This document shows, piece by piece, positions 49,884-64,000 of a stretch of DNA of 64,000 nt. The translations under genes and the position numbers were made by a program. The stretch is from Buddleja alternifolia (lineage: Eukaryota > Streptophyta > Magnoliopsida > Lamiales > Scrophulariaceae): the NCBI GenBank assembly GCA_019426215.1, contig CM033402.1, forward strand, positions 1,426,001 through 1,490,000, given 5' to 3'. Position 1 is the stretch's first letter, and every line of letters starts with the position of its first letter. Under the pieces are notes generated by a model. It had not been told where the DNA came from, made no database searches, and saw nothing but the letters and a program-made list of their open reading frames with translations.

Positions 49884-51872
49884 TCATTGCCCTGTTTCTG
49901 AACCATATGTGTCTTCCAGACCACTCGTTACCTTCTGTCTTCGTTCGGCTATCATATCTGTATATGCCTGAGAAAATAACAGATAAAAGCACCATTGTAA
50001 AACATAATTCTAAAAAAGTAAAATGAAGGAGACGAAAATTGATATGGACAATAGATTTTGACAGATCCCTCCATTTTCTTTACTAATCTTATCCTTTTTT
50101 CGATGAATTTTCCTTTACTCCCTAATAACAATGAATCTAGGGTTGTTAGGTTTGTTTGATGAGACAAAACTTAAGCAATATGGTTATTATAAGTATAGAT
50201 GAGGAAATACTATATAGTGATCATACCTTCGGGTAAGAGTACAGAAAGATGTACCACCATGCACAAATCAAAGTTGCCACTAGCGAGGTGACGATTATGG
50301 AGTTCAAAACCAGCCAGCTACAGGTAATTATTCCAATTCCAGTCAGTGTAATTGTCCAGGGTTGGCACCTGAAAGAGATTAGAATGAGGAATATTAGTAG
50401 CTGAACTGGGACCTTAATTAATTGACATATATAGCATACATATGATACAGAAATATCACGTCACACTAATGTCCAATGGGCTCAATGTGCTTGTTGCGCG
50501 TCACGGAGGGTTGCATAGATCTGAACTCATATAAATTGTTACTCTCGACCCTATGTATTTGAAATGTACTCCCTGAGCCAAATTTTGTGTGGGGCACACA
50601 CACATTTATACAGATTTACTCTTCCATAGCTGTGATGTTACAAGATTTAATCAAATTGTGGCTCTCAGAAGACCAGAACCGTACCAGATTATGCCAAACA
50701 TCTTAAATAAACCACTGTTGAATGTATCAGATCATTACTCGACCAATCTCACACTCAAAGCACAAACCAGGGAGGCCCCCTCTAAACCTAGTTTCTCACA
50801 TAGTGATTTTTAGGAGCTGTTGCGACTTCCCTCCCGATCATCCATATGGCGAACAACTCGTGGCCCCCATGAAGAGGGTAATTGAATTGATCGCGAGCCT
50901 CTAGGTGTGACCCTTATCACTTATCGCAATAATTAAGTGTAACTAGAGCCTGAGTTGAATAATAACTATACAGAGCAAATGTAAGAAAACAATTGGGGTT
51001 CTTGAGGGGTCCGAGTGTATATTCTGTGTTTGTGTCTCTTTCACGTGTATAGGGACCGCACATAATAAGAGATAGACAGTAAGACCATTATACTTGGTCT
51101 AGCATATATTTTTCTGTTTCCAAGTGTAATCATTGGAGTACATTCTCTGTGTTTCTTTATCTACAAGTATGAAACTAACACCTACAAACTTAGCCTGAGT
51201 GATCCAAAATGCTAAAATCGAAACTAATGAACCGATTAATCACTCTCTAATTTCTACTTTACGAAACACAAAACAAGGCAGTTTTCAAGAATTTCATAGT
51301 GCCACAAATCAATTACAGATTAAAATATCAAAAGCCAAACCCAAGACTTGTTAATTTAGTGGTGTCAGCTTCCACTTTCATTTTAGGTTGTCACAAGTTG
51401 TGGCCCATGATTAAAAACCTATCGCTCGAGTTTGTCGGGTCAAATATCCACTTTCTCTAAAATAATAATAATAAATAAAAAATATATATATATATATATA
51501 TCAAAAGCCAATAATAATTTGAGCTAAATACTGAAATAAGAGGATAAAGAGAAAACAATTAGGGTTTACCAACCATGAAGGCTTGGTGTCCCAAACGGAG
51601 TCGTATTCAAGAGATAGATAATTGAGATATCCATCCATGTCTTCAACGGCGCCGTTTTCATCGAAGAAAGCTGAATTTTTAACCGGGTCGACGCCATCCC
51701 TGAAATTGCTCCTCCTAATTGATGATTGGTTTCTGGTTTTGAGGAAATTTTGGTGAATTGAAGGCGATTTTGAGCTGAATGTGAGAGAAATTTGGGGTTT
51801 AATTTGTGATGATGAAGAAGAGGATAAATTGTGAAGAATAGGGAAGTGAGAGTGACACTGAAGAACTATCAT
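49884..51872 (-). CDS. Predicted plastid membrane protein (DUF6737-like)
   Basis: Three exons, 51574-51872, 50227-50368 and 49884-49967 (525 nt, 174 aa). The first donor is TCATG then GTTGGT, chosen because only this gives an open frame (KPSW then CQPWTITLTG). The N-terminal 60 residues are rich in Ser and basic residues with few acids, like a chloroplast transit peptide. Then come DGYLNYLSLEYDSVWDTKPSW and two membrane segments (about residues 105-145: WTITLTGIGIITCSWLVLNS and VTSLVATLICAWWYIFLYSY), and a basic tail (ADMIAERR-like TDMIAERRQK). The VWDTKP-CQPW signature is shared, from memory, with a conserved family of plants and cyanobacteria (DUF6737) of unknown function; the family name should be checked. 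Convergent with PRP18. Confidence 0.85.
50369..51573 (-). other. Large intron 1 of the plastid protein gene
   Basis: Contains short ORFs with no recognisable product and an ATAT tract at 51481-51500. No repeat with defined ends was found. Confidence 0.5.
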
Positions 51873-52220
51873 GTTTGATTATTGTAAATTGGAAACAATA
51901 GAAGTTGGGTTGAGTGAGCCGTTGAGGCCATGGCTCATAAAGGTCGAGCTTCTTCCCAATCGGTACCACATTACCCTCCAAGATTATAATAACAATATTA
52001 ATAATATACAAATAATAACCCGCCGAGAGAATTGGCTGAGATGGTACATAAGTCACTTCCTTTAACCAGATATCTCAAATTCGAGTTTTGAATATCGAAA
52101 AAAATTTCATTGGGTTGGCTCGTGCATTAGGGGCTTGCCTATAAAATCAGCATTGCTGTGGGAAATAAAAAAAATAAATGTATCAAAATTGTAAACATGT
52201 ATGCCATTAACAATAAGCTT

Positions 52221-52495
52221 TTTTTTTCCTTTTATTTTTTAAAATTCTAGGGTAAATTTCGTCAGTCATCTAGCAGATCAAACTTATCCATACACAATAG
52301 TTCACAAACCAGGTATGGGGGTAATTCGCCCTAAGTTACCCACAAGCGACGCACTCACTAAGCACAGAGGCCCCAGGGGAGGATATATATAGGAGTAAAA
52401 CCCCCATCCACTTCTCCTGGGTTTTGAATTCGGGTGAGTTCTCACGACGAATGTCTTGTAGACCATTGGAGCACACCCTTTTGCTTTAACAATAA
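52221..52495 (-). mobile_element. tRNA-derived SINE, family 3 (long body)
   Basis: The minus strand starts GCAAAAGGGTGTGCTCCAAT, with an A-box-like TGCTCCAATGG and a B-box-like GAATTCAAAACCC. It has a body of about 270 bp and an A-rich tail (T run at 52220-52230). The 14-bp target duplication TTAACAATAAGCTT/TTAACAATAAACTT (52207-52220 and 52496-52509) has one mismatch. Confidence 0.87.
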
Positions 52496-52509
52496 ACTTT
52501 TAGTAATAT

Positions 52510-53485
52510 TAATTTTTAAAAATGCGAAATTATTTATCTACATAATTATTACTGCACTACTCTCCAAGATTATGATAATAGTATTAAGTATATAAAAATA
52601 ATAAACATATATGTTATTAATAATAACATTTTAGTAATTAAATTTAACAACGTGACATGCTATTTATCTAAATGAAGTATTGTCGTCTATGAATCAATTA
52701 CTAATATGCTTGTTTGTGTAAATCAGTAAATGAGACGTGATGGGTCGAACAGTGCATTGTCCAAGCTTGTTTGAAATTTATAAAGTATGAGAATTTATAT
52801 TTGAATGTGGTTTGATTGTTAAATAAAACTCGAGTATCTTGATATTTTTACAAATATCATATCATTTTTTAACTAATCTAAAATGAGCTTCAAACATAGT
52901 TTTCAAGCTTGGTTTCTACATCAAACAAATCAAGCCTAATTAGCTATTAACAACGAATTTTGAGTCAAATATCGAGTGAGTAAATTTGTTTCTCAACTCT
53001 ACTTATTCGTAATTGAACATTTTATTTGTAGAGAGGAATACTTAATACCAACATTTAGTACCAAGAAATAAAATGAATGTCACTAAAGAAACACATTCTT
53101 CTATATTTTCTTGGTGTTATTTGCATCTGCCTCCCATTAGGTTTGGTCGTTTGGCATCCATGGGCTGAAAGGCGAACAACAATTGATACTCGAATCAAAA
53201 TCATTTTCTAAAAACTTGGACTGAGCTCGACTCGACTAGGAAAAAATGATAAAATATGTGCAAAAAATCAAATTACTTGAGCTCGACTAGCATTCGGTTC
53301 GATTAACAATCAAACCAACCTCAAAAACAAATCATGTAGCTCGATAATAATTCAAATAAATTTGAACAACGACATGCTCGACTCGACTCGTTTATAGGCC
53401 TATCCACCACCCAAACATGACCTCCAAATCATTGGGCTAGTGGCATCACATATGTATTTGGACCACCCATTTAAATGCCTAGATT
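52510..53485. other. Intergenic; dispersed TCGA-rich repeat at 53150-53400
   Basis: 53150-53400 is related to 28371-28690 and 63690-63950 (GATTAACAATCAAACCAACC, TTTGAACAACGAC, CTCGACTCGACTCG). Nothing else recognised. Confidence 0.45.
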
Positions 53486-53493
53486 ATCATATT

Positions 53494-53838
53494 TAGGAAT
53501 GTGCAACGAGCCAAGTCAGCTCGAAAAAAGCTCGTCGAGCTCGAGCCAAGTCTAACGAGCCGACCTCGAGCCTAACTATACTTGTTCGGAGGCTCGCAAG
53601 CCTGAATTTTATTTTTTTTAATATATATCATATCATATTTTATTTACTTTTTACTATATACATACATATAATATAATATTATATATGTATTAATTATTAA
53701 ATATTTATGATGAATATATTTAATTATATATATATTAAAACAAAATTAATAATAATATATATTAATTAAAGAATTTTTTTTTTCTGAGCCCAAAAATTTT
53801 GCCAAACTTGGCTCGAGCTCGGCTGATGAACACCCCTA
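53494..53838. mobile_element. hAT MITE upstream of RPS24
   Basis: A 345-bp element with ends TAGGAATGTGCAACGAGCC and, inverted, GATGAACACCCCTA, and a perfect 8-bp duplication ATCATATT (53486-53493 and 53839-53846). Subterminal GAGCTCGAGCC motifs match those of the MITE at 26398, suggesting the same family. It ends less than 80 bp from the RPS24 promoter motifs. Confidence 0.92.
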
Positions 53839-53901
53839 ATCATATTATGTCCATGAAACTTGATTTCACCCCACATAGGCATATACTTTTTTTCTTTTGC
53901 C

Positions 53902-53965
53902 CCATATAAATGTTCGGCCCATTGAAGCCCAATAGGGATTGTTTTCTTATTACAAAACCCTAGGG
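53902..53965 (+). promoter_or_regulatory. RPS24 core promoter: TATA-like, site II pair, telo box
   Basis: CATATAAAT (53902-53910), GGCCCA (53916-53921), AGCCCAAT (53926-53933) and AAACCCTAGGG (53955-53965) fit the standard plant ribosomal-protein promoter. Site II factors of the TCP class are the expected activators. Confidence 0.7.
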
Positions 53966-54183
53966 TTACACCATTTCTCCCTTCCATATCAGAGACGACG
54001 CCCCCACCACTCAGCTCTCCGAAAACCACCGGCTTTCAGCGACGGCGCACGGCGGAGATCTGCTTAAACGACACCGTATTTACCCGACGTCCTCCTTATT
54101 ATGCGTGTATTTACGACTGTACGTATTATAGTGTGAGATTGATTTGAATTGGACCTTCGATTTTCGCGTTTTACAGGGAAAAA

Positions 54184-55986
54184 ATGGCGGACAAGGCAGT
54201 AACTATCAGAACAAGGAAGTTCATGACTAACCGTTTGCTATCCAGGAAGCAATTTGTATGTCTTCCTACAATTTATTTTTTATTTTTCCGATTTTTAGCT
54301 CATTTGGTTAGATTATTGTGACGTTTATTCAGATAATTTTTGTTCGTATTTCATTGCGTTTCGGTTTTGTTTGGCAGGTCATTGATGTGTTGCATCCTGG
54401 AAGGCCTAATGTATCTAAGGTGTGATCTTCTGTTGTGATTGTGATTCATTTTATGTAAATAATATATACAGTTTTGTTTTTGTTTACTGTTTTCGATGTT
54501 TTATGTAGTCGTTGAGCTTTGATATGATTGCGGATGTATTTGATTTTGTTGAAGAAAGCATACAATTTTGTAACTTAGGAGTTGTCTTACTTGATAGTTT
54601 ACCTTTACCAATAAGATTAAGGAAGATACGGCATTATGAAATAATCGAGAAAGTTATAGCGTGCTCGGTTGCCTGAGAAATATATCGATTGCTCTGCTTT
54701 TCTTATTATAAAGTGCAAGCATTAGGAATATGAGCTGTTTGTTTTACATGAAAATGTTGAGTGAATCAGTATTCTGTTCAATTATCTTCATATGAACCTT
54801 TTTTGTGGGAAGATATGGTTTCGGTAGAAAAATTGCTACATGTTTTTATTTATATATTTGTTTTTTTTTTTTGTAACCTTATTTCAGGCTGAATTGAAGG
54901 AGAAATTGGCCAGGATTTATGAGGTTAAAGACCCAAATGCCATCTTTGTGTTCAAGTTTAGGACTCACTTTGGTGGTGGCAAATCTACTGGGTTTGGCTT
55001 GATCTATGACTCTGTCGAGAATGCTAAGAAATACGAGCCCAAATACAGACTCATCAGGGTAATTCATCTGTTTATTCAAAAAACTTCTATTGACTCTTTT
55101 CCGAATCAATTTAGAATAGAAATCATTTCCCCAAAATCATCTCGTTAATGTGCTATGCTAAGTTGTAGATTTTCATAATGTATTGGTTTTTTGAATTTTT
55201 GAACTTTTAGCTGAAACTTATGGTCTCTGTCGCTAAAGTTGTTTTCAATTAATTAATTAATTGTGTACTGATAACTGCCCCAGTTCTAGTGAAGATGATT
55301 ACTAATTTCTTCCTATATGCAATTTGAGTTGTACTTTAGCACTCCATAGTCGTGACAATCTGGAACCATTTCTTATAACATGGCTACCTAACTATTGGCA
55401 GCCATTGTATTATACCCTTGTAAGTGATTTTGCATCACTCTAAAGAATAATACAAAAGTACTAATTGTTCATTTGAAATAATGTCCTTTTTAATTGTGAT
55501 CTCAACCGTTTTAGCTCGTCTATTTTGTTGCTGGCTCGAGTATTTTGTTATTGGCGATTATTTGAAGAAACTGAAAGTCTGGGCTTCAATCTTCAACATT
55601 TAACATTTTTTTCAAACCTGGCAATTAACATTGTGCTCAAATAACCATGTGATGGAAATTAGTAATGTTGAAATGCATCGCTCTAAGTTCCATACTATAA
55701 TTTTTTTATACATAACAATTTCTGGAATTTCTATTTGCAGAATGGTCTTGACACCAAGATCGAGAAGTCCAGGAAGCAGATGAAGGAAAGGAAGAACAGA
55801 GCAAAGAAGATTCGTGGTGTGAAGAAGGTTGATATTTTCTTCCTTTTTCGTTCTAGACTTGGGAGTTTCCATAAGACTCCAAAATCTTTCTCAAATCTAA
55901 GATCCTTACCTGAACTAATCATTTCTATTCTCGTTTTTGTGCAGACAAAGGCCGGAGACGCTGCAAAGGCTGGAAAGAAGAAATAA
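54184..55986 (+). CDS. RPS24: 40S ribosomal protein S24 (eS24)
   Basis: Five coding exons: 54184-54255, 54378-54419, 54888-55058, 55741-55827 and 55945-55986, total 137 aa, matching the plant family (about 133-138). The start is [20 protein letters not shown]. Internal signatures are [35 protein letters not shown] and the basic C-terminus ([18 protein letters not shown], ending GKKK). All junctions are GT-AG and in phase. A 5' UTR intron is likely, because TTTTACAG (acceptor at 54176) stands 7 bp before the ATG with a possible donor near 54077. eS24 is a structural component of the small subunit, needed for early pre-rRNA processing in yeast and animals. Confidence 0.98.
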
Positions 55987-56221
55987 GTTTTCTTTGGATT
56001 ATGTACCTTTTTTTTTTTGTGTTGCAATCTTGAATTCTCATATGGCAGTATTAGTTTTGTTTTGCCTCAGGTTAATTAATTAAGCACCTTTTTATATCTT
56101 AAAGCGGCACAATTTTGTGGTTGTTACAATCTAAGTATCGACTTGTTTTAATTGCATTTGTCATCTTTGGAGAATTCCCTTTCATATTTTGTGAATTTGT
56201 ATCTGTTTATTATATATATTT

Positions 56222-56273
56222 AATGAGCATCTTAAGAAGTTCGTTTATGCGATGAGTTCTTAAGATGCTCATT
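56222..56273. repeat. Perfect 17-bp inverted repeat downstream of RPS24
   Basis: AATGAGCATCTTAAGAA (56222-56238) and its exact inverse TTCTTAAGATGCTCATT (56257-56273) flank an 18-nt loop, about 235 bp after the stop codon. It may fold in a read-through transcript; function unknown. Confidence 0.9.
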
Positions 56274-57050
56274 CTTTGAATGATAGTGATGTATAATGGA
56301 CTTTATATGTGAACTATATCGCATAATAGTTGCCATCTTACCAGATTTTGGAGTTCCTAGAAGGCTAGAACTCATTCCATTAATGATCCAAGATATATTT
56401 ATCTCTAGCAAGTAATTAAGTTATATACGATTTTTTGGAACCATTTATCAAACAATAAATCTATTTATGAGATGAAAATTTCAATATCATGATTTCAATA
56501 AATGTTTCAAAAGATGCTAAGTGTTCGGTGAAAATGTAGTTCAATGGCTTCTAAGGAAATTAAGTCAAAAATAACTAATATGCACTTAAGACAAAGTGAT
56601 TGATAGACTATGGCTGAGCTAATTTCCCCTGTTCGAGTAGGGGAGCGCTCTAAAAAATAGGGAGGAATAAGAATAACATAATCGGGGAACACTAGTGACC
56701 TTCGAACTTTTTTCCCAATACTTTCATACGTAATTGTAAATTTGACACATACTTTATATTTCTAAAAGCACTCACTTGAAATGTCAATTTTAAAAAATCC
56801 ATCCTACAAACGGACTTATAAATTGAGAAGCACAAACACACTTTACATTTCTAAAAACACTTATTTGAAATATCGATCTTAAAAAAATTCATCCTATAAA
56901 TGAGCTTATTAATTGAGAAGCGGATCCAAACGCATAAAAAGTCCACTTGTGATGGAGTGCCCAAACTCTAGTATACATTTTACGACAAACGGGCCTGGTT
57001 ATTACAATTGTGCTGAATAAAACGGGCCAAAATCTTTTAATTTTTGGACC
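56274..57050. other. Intergenic between RPS24 and RPS18
   Basis: A diverged direct repeat of a CTTGAAATGTC/CTTATAAATTGAGAAGC unit lies at about 56745-56930. Nothing else recognised. Confidence 0.5.
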
Positions 57051-57051
57051 A

Positions 57052-57156
57052 GGGCCCAAACAAGCCCAATATCAAATATGAGCTGATAGGGCTACATACA
57101 GGCTTTTCCCCTCTCATATATAAGGTATCCCGCCCTAAGTCATCACATTAGGGTTT
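57052..57156 (+). promoter_or_regulatory. RPS18 core promoter: site II pair, TATA box, telo box
   Basis: GGGCCCAAACAAGCCCAAT (57052-57070) holds two site II elements. TATATAA is at 57117-57123, followed 25 bp on by TTAGGGTTT (57148-57156), a telo box in reverse. The transcription start is expected near 57148. Confidence 0.72.
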
Positions 57157-57230
57157 CGAGCTCTTACTCTTGCTAAGTGAAAAAGCAGCCGCAAATCGAA
57201 GAACACAGCACTCGATTCGGAACCCTAGCC

Positions 57231-60359
<3,129 letters not shown>

Positions 60360-60973
60360 GCATCCATTTTTCTTTTTATATATTGTTGTGATGGAGAATT
60401 TTGTTTGCCTTTTGGGCTACCCTTTAGCGAAAATAGTATGAGAGTTTGGTTGATGTTTTGGGTTTGAATTTTGGACTCCCTTAAGTTTTTACCATCTTTA
60501 TGTGTTATTATGAATTTTGAGACCCACTCGATGTTTACGTTACCTGTTGTTGATTAGTTGTGATTGAATTTGCATTTCATTTGTTTGGGTTCGTTTACAT
60601 AATTTGGTAAAGTAACTAGATGACAACAGGGGTTAGTAGCTTCATTCCTTGCGTGGTTCGTTACAAATTCTACAGAGTTGGATTGGTTTGCGCAAGTATT
60701 TGGCTGTATATACTTGTGGCCTGTGTGCTTGTTCGTTAATATGAAATGGTGTTTGATTATGATATAGCCAAATATTTGTGGGCTTGTTCCTTCGAGGAGC
60801 TGATTCTCTTTTTTGATAAGTCTTTTGTTTAAGAGGAGATATTTCTTTATGAATCATGGACTGGTAATGGTTGATATATAATGTTTGCTCTAGTGGGTAA
60901 ACATGTTTATTTTCTACTGTGTATAGTTAAATTGTGTTGTGCCATGTCTCATTTACCAGCTATTTGGATTGAG
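60360..60973. other. 3' flank of RPS18
   Basis: Holds the RPS18 3' UTR. No separate gene recognised. Confidence 0.5.
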
Positions 60974-61417
60974 AGGGTGTCCGGCTAAGCTTAATTTAGA
61001 GAGCTTATAAGCGCTTACTGTATATAAAATATTTTTAGAGTTTATATAGTGTTAGTAGGTTAATGCTTATAAGATGTTTCAGACTTATAAGCTATTACAA
61101 AATATTTGGTAAATTTTTTAGTAAAATAATTTATAAGTTCTTAAAATATGATGTTAGGAGCTTATAAGTTCTGAAAATATCTTATAAGCATTAAGTGCTT
61201 ATAAGCTTTCTACAATAAGCTTAGTTAAACACCTTCATAATTTTTCTTTCTTATAAGTTGTTAAAAAATAAGTTTGATAAGTTCTTAACAACTCATTGAA
61301 ACTTTATAAGATGTTTTATTGAAAAATTTACCAAATAATTTGTAGTAATTTATACGCTCTCAAATAATTTATAAGATGTTTTTAAAAGTTTATAAGCTCA
61401 GTCAAACACATTCTAAA
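60974..61417. mobile_element. MITE-like element with CTTATAAG repeats
   Basis: The start GGGTGTCCGGCTAAGCTTA is inverted near 61212-61235 (TAAGCTTAGTTAAACACC) and again at about 61396-61413 (GCTCAGTCAAACACATT). The interior is full of CTTATAAG and TTTATAAG motifs in both orientations. Two nested or tandem copies are likely. Confidence 0.6.
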
Positions 61418-62876
61418 TTACAAAAGCCTAGTCCAGATTCCAAAGATAAAGCTTATAAACTTGTCACATAATTAATCAATAATACCATCACAACACAACT
61501 CCCTTAAAGTAAGATTTGTTTATTTGTATATAAGGTCCCACGAAATGGATTGAATCCAAAACTATCTCAATTATTTTTTGAAAGCTTTTCTAACTCAATC
61601 ATAATTTTGTTTTGTTTAATTTAAGAGAAATAACCAATCACATGAAAATTGTAATTGACGGTCAATATGTGAGTAGGAATGAAAGCTCGTTTATGGTGAC
61701 CAAATTACGTATGAAAGTGGCTACTTTTTTTGTCTTGTCGCATCATGTACAAGGATAGATAAAGCCGTTATCGTAGCATGTCAAATTGAAGACCCCACCC
61801 CCCTTTTTATCACTTCCTAAAGAGCATAGACACTCGAGAATCACAAAGAAATCTTGCAGGACCAACAACATCAATCCACCAAAATCCTATCCACGAGTCA
61901 TTGTACAATCACGACTATCCGTGTATGGTGGATCCTACGGGAGTGTTATGATGTGGGTGATTGTACCGGAACTCCCGTTAAATCACATTGCTCGGGTCAC
62001 ACAGTGAGACAGCCACAACACGTACACTTGGCTTAACTTATAATTAGAGGCGGAGCCATGGGGCGCTAGTAGGGGCAACAGGCCGCCGTCAACTTTTGAA
62101 AAATTATTTTTTTAGTCTACAAATTTATTATTTTTTAAATTTTGCCCTCCCAAAACCAAAAAATGTCAGTTTTTCTACTATTTTTTTCATATTCACCCCT
62201 GGATATAAAATTCTAACTCCGTCTTTGCTTGTAATCATAGTCTATTACCCCAATTCACAACCATGCGAACGTTCTCAGGCAGTGAGGAAAAAATGACGTA
62301 CCAGGACGTTATCCATACATATTGTTGGAAGCTTAGAACAAGTGCACAATGAATGTTTATCAAAGATCAGAAAAATAGATCATAACACATAGTATAGACA
62401 TCCTTTAAAACAGGAGATCCTATCAAAGCAGCGTGTTTGAAGAGTAAGCCTTGAAGCAAGTTCAATAACAAGAAAACAGGATAATATCAGCTTTGCAGAT
62501 TTTGCACCAAAAGAATGTAATTTGTTATTTCCAAGGGCTATTCTTTGATGGACCGCGTGCAACAATCCCGGTCGATCAATTACTGTTGGATCATAGGGCT
62601 TGTGTGGTGAAAATCATCCAAGCCCTTTATTATCCTATGGTCAAACGTGGAATCACCGGTTTTTCCAGTTCCGGGAACTCACTTTAGTAAAAGTACTTTC
62701 AATATGCAAACAGTATATAAACTGCATAAGTGTTCATAAAACCCAATTTCTAAACATTATTGACAGAGAATAATACCACAAAGAACCAATGGCCTACATA
62801 AAACCAATGAGTAGGAGCAAGAATGACAAAAGGGTAAATAAGTCCAATCTACAGAAACAAATACGACTTTATCGAC
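61418..62876. other. Intergenic, no recognised gene
   Basis: Short ORFs at 61786-62007 and 62493-62687 have no domain that I recognise. ATTGTACAATCACGAC and GGTGATTGTACCGGAAC near 61895-61975 form a weak inverted pair. Confidence 0.4.
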
Positions 62877-63125
62877 GCAGACAAGTTAAATCATCGAAGA
62901 ACTTTCATTCATCAAACAATCAATGCAGACAAGTTAAATCATCGAAGAACTTTCATTCATCAAACAATCAATGCAGACAAGTTAAATCATCGAAGAACTT
63001 TAAATCATCGAAGACCTTTCATTCATCAAACGATCGATGCAGACAAGTTAAATCATTGAAGAACTTTCATTCATCAAACAATCAATGCAGACAAGTTAAA
63101 TCATTGAAGAACTTTCATTCATCAC
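62877..63125. repeat. 48-bp minisatellite, about five units
   Basis: Units begin GCAGACAAGTTAAATCAT at 62877, 62925, 62973, 63039 and 63087. The third is lengthened by a partial internal repeat (TTAAATCATCGAAGA). Because 48 is a multiple of three, one plus-strand frame stays open across the array (62789-63208, 139 aa, repeating CRQVKSSKNFHSSNNQ). No homologue known to me; the frame is probably a by-product of the period. Confidence 0.9.
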
Positions 63126-64000
63126 ACACTGCAATAGGACGCGATTGGACATACAATAACATGCATATAATACAACACACGAGGGCACATGAAGAAAGAT
63201 CATCATAGAGTAAAAGACTAATTTTATTTCATCAATAACCTCAATCAATGGCATCTTTAGAAAGAAAAGATCATCACTTAATTTTCTACCATACTAATTT
63301 CAATGCATTGATAAACCTACGACATGGGCGCCGGAATACAAAGCCAATAACAATGCAATTTTTGCCATTTGAATATCATCAATTAAAATGCAAAACACGA
63401 GATTTTGTGCAAGCAATTCATGATCAATTAGCCCAACAACAACCAGTTTGGATCTTCTATTGCAAAACTCAATTTCATCTCATTAACAACACGTATAGTT
63501 AATTGGCCTTTGTTCTAGAGCACCAACACATTAAGACTGAAACATTGAAACTTCAACAGTTGTAGTACCTCTCATCTAAAATTTTACTCAAAATAAATCC
63601 AGAAACAAGTAGAATTTGAGGTGAAAACTTCAATTTTCCTTCATAGACGCATCTTTAACCTTTTTATCAATGAATCTAAATGTACTAGAATTAGGGCTGA
63701 AAGACGAACCAAACTAGTCAATACTCGACTCGAGATCATTCGTTAAAAGTTTGTTTGAGTTTGATTCGTTAACATATTAAACCAAGGTCGAACAACCTTT
63801 TCTATATTCAATAAGTCTGAAATTTGGTTTGAGCTCGGCTCCATTAACAATCAAACGAAGCTCAAACACAAATTCTGAAGTCCGATTAAGTAATTCAAAC
63901 GAGTTTGAACAACGACTTGTTCGACTTGACTCGTTTACAATCCTAATAATCAAGACGAAAGACTTGCTTTTTTGTTTTTTTTTTTCCCAATTTCATTTGA
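63126..64000. other. Intergenic; dispersed TCGA-rich repeat at 63690-63950
   Basis: 63690-63950 (CTCGACTCGAGATCATTCG, CCATTAACAATCAAACG, GAGTTTGAACAACGACTTG) is the best-preserved copy of the family also found at 28371 and 53150. It starts TTAGGGCTGAAAGACG and ends near ACAATCCTAA, possible inverted ends. No gene recognised. Confidence 0.5.

Noticed and set aside
62877..63125. CRISPR-like spaced repeats
   Set aside because: Units are head to tail without unique spacers and the genome is a plant's; it is a minisatellite.

Overview
This is nuclear DNA from a flowering plant, almost certainly a eudicot. The genes have many short GT-AG introns, the intergenic DNA is AT-rich and full of plant transposons, the ribosomal protein and WD40 genes are typical of plants, and one predicted protein looks plastid-targeted. 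I cannot name the species. Every exon model below was built by hand from splice sites, reading phase and recalled family conservation; no alignment was run.

Layout. 1-9340 (-): an ARM-repeat/BTB protein (ARIA/ABAP1 type), 17 exons visible, with its C-terminal end beyond the left edge; intron 15 carries a Helitron-like insertion. 9.6-28 kb: a gene-poor stretch with no convincing gene, made of terminal-inverted-repeat elements, foldback MITEs, a SINE, a Mutator-like foldback, LTR-like remnants, a 0.55-kb tandem duplication, and a miniature LTR retrotransposon (TRIM) with a hAT MITE inside one LTR. 28.1-30.0 kb (-): a two-exon group III patatin-like protein. 32.4-38.1 kb (-): the WD40 protein PWP1 in 16 coding exons, two introns of which use GC donors. 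38.5-40.7 kb: a hAT transposon with a transposase remnant. 43.0-43.2 kb (+): a long hairpin that reads as a MIR169 gene. 44-46.7 kb: a 5'-truncated LINE, a SINE and a hAT MITE. 46.95-49.3 kb (+): splicing factor PRP18. 49.9-51.9 kb (-): a small predicted plastid membrane protein. 54.2-56.0 kb (+): ribosomal protein eS24. 57.2-60.4 kb (+): ribosomal protein uS13 (RPS18), with a 75-bp tandem array in intron 1 that repeats the splice acceptor and a 1.2-kb transposon in intron 2. 60.4-64 kb: repeats and a 48-bp minisatellite, no recognised gene.

How it hangs together. The right part is a housekeeping neighbourhood for ribosomes and splicing (PWP1, PRP18, eS24, uS13). These promoters share telo-box motifs (AAACCCTA), and three of the four also carry site II motifs (GGCCCA/AGCCCA), the usual promoter grammar of plant translation genes. 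Three of the four have a hAT-type element directly upstream. MIR169 would act in trans on NF-YA transcripts and has its own TATA box. The best leads for something undescribed are the MIR169 variant, the acceptor-bearing array in RPS18 intron 1, and the duplicated block at 14.35-15.46 kb, whose core is better conserved than its surroundings.
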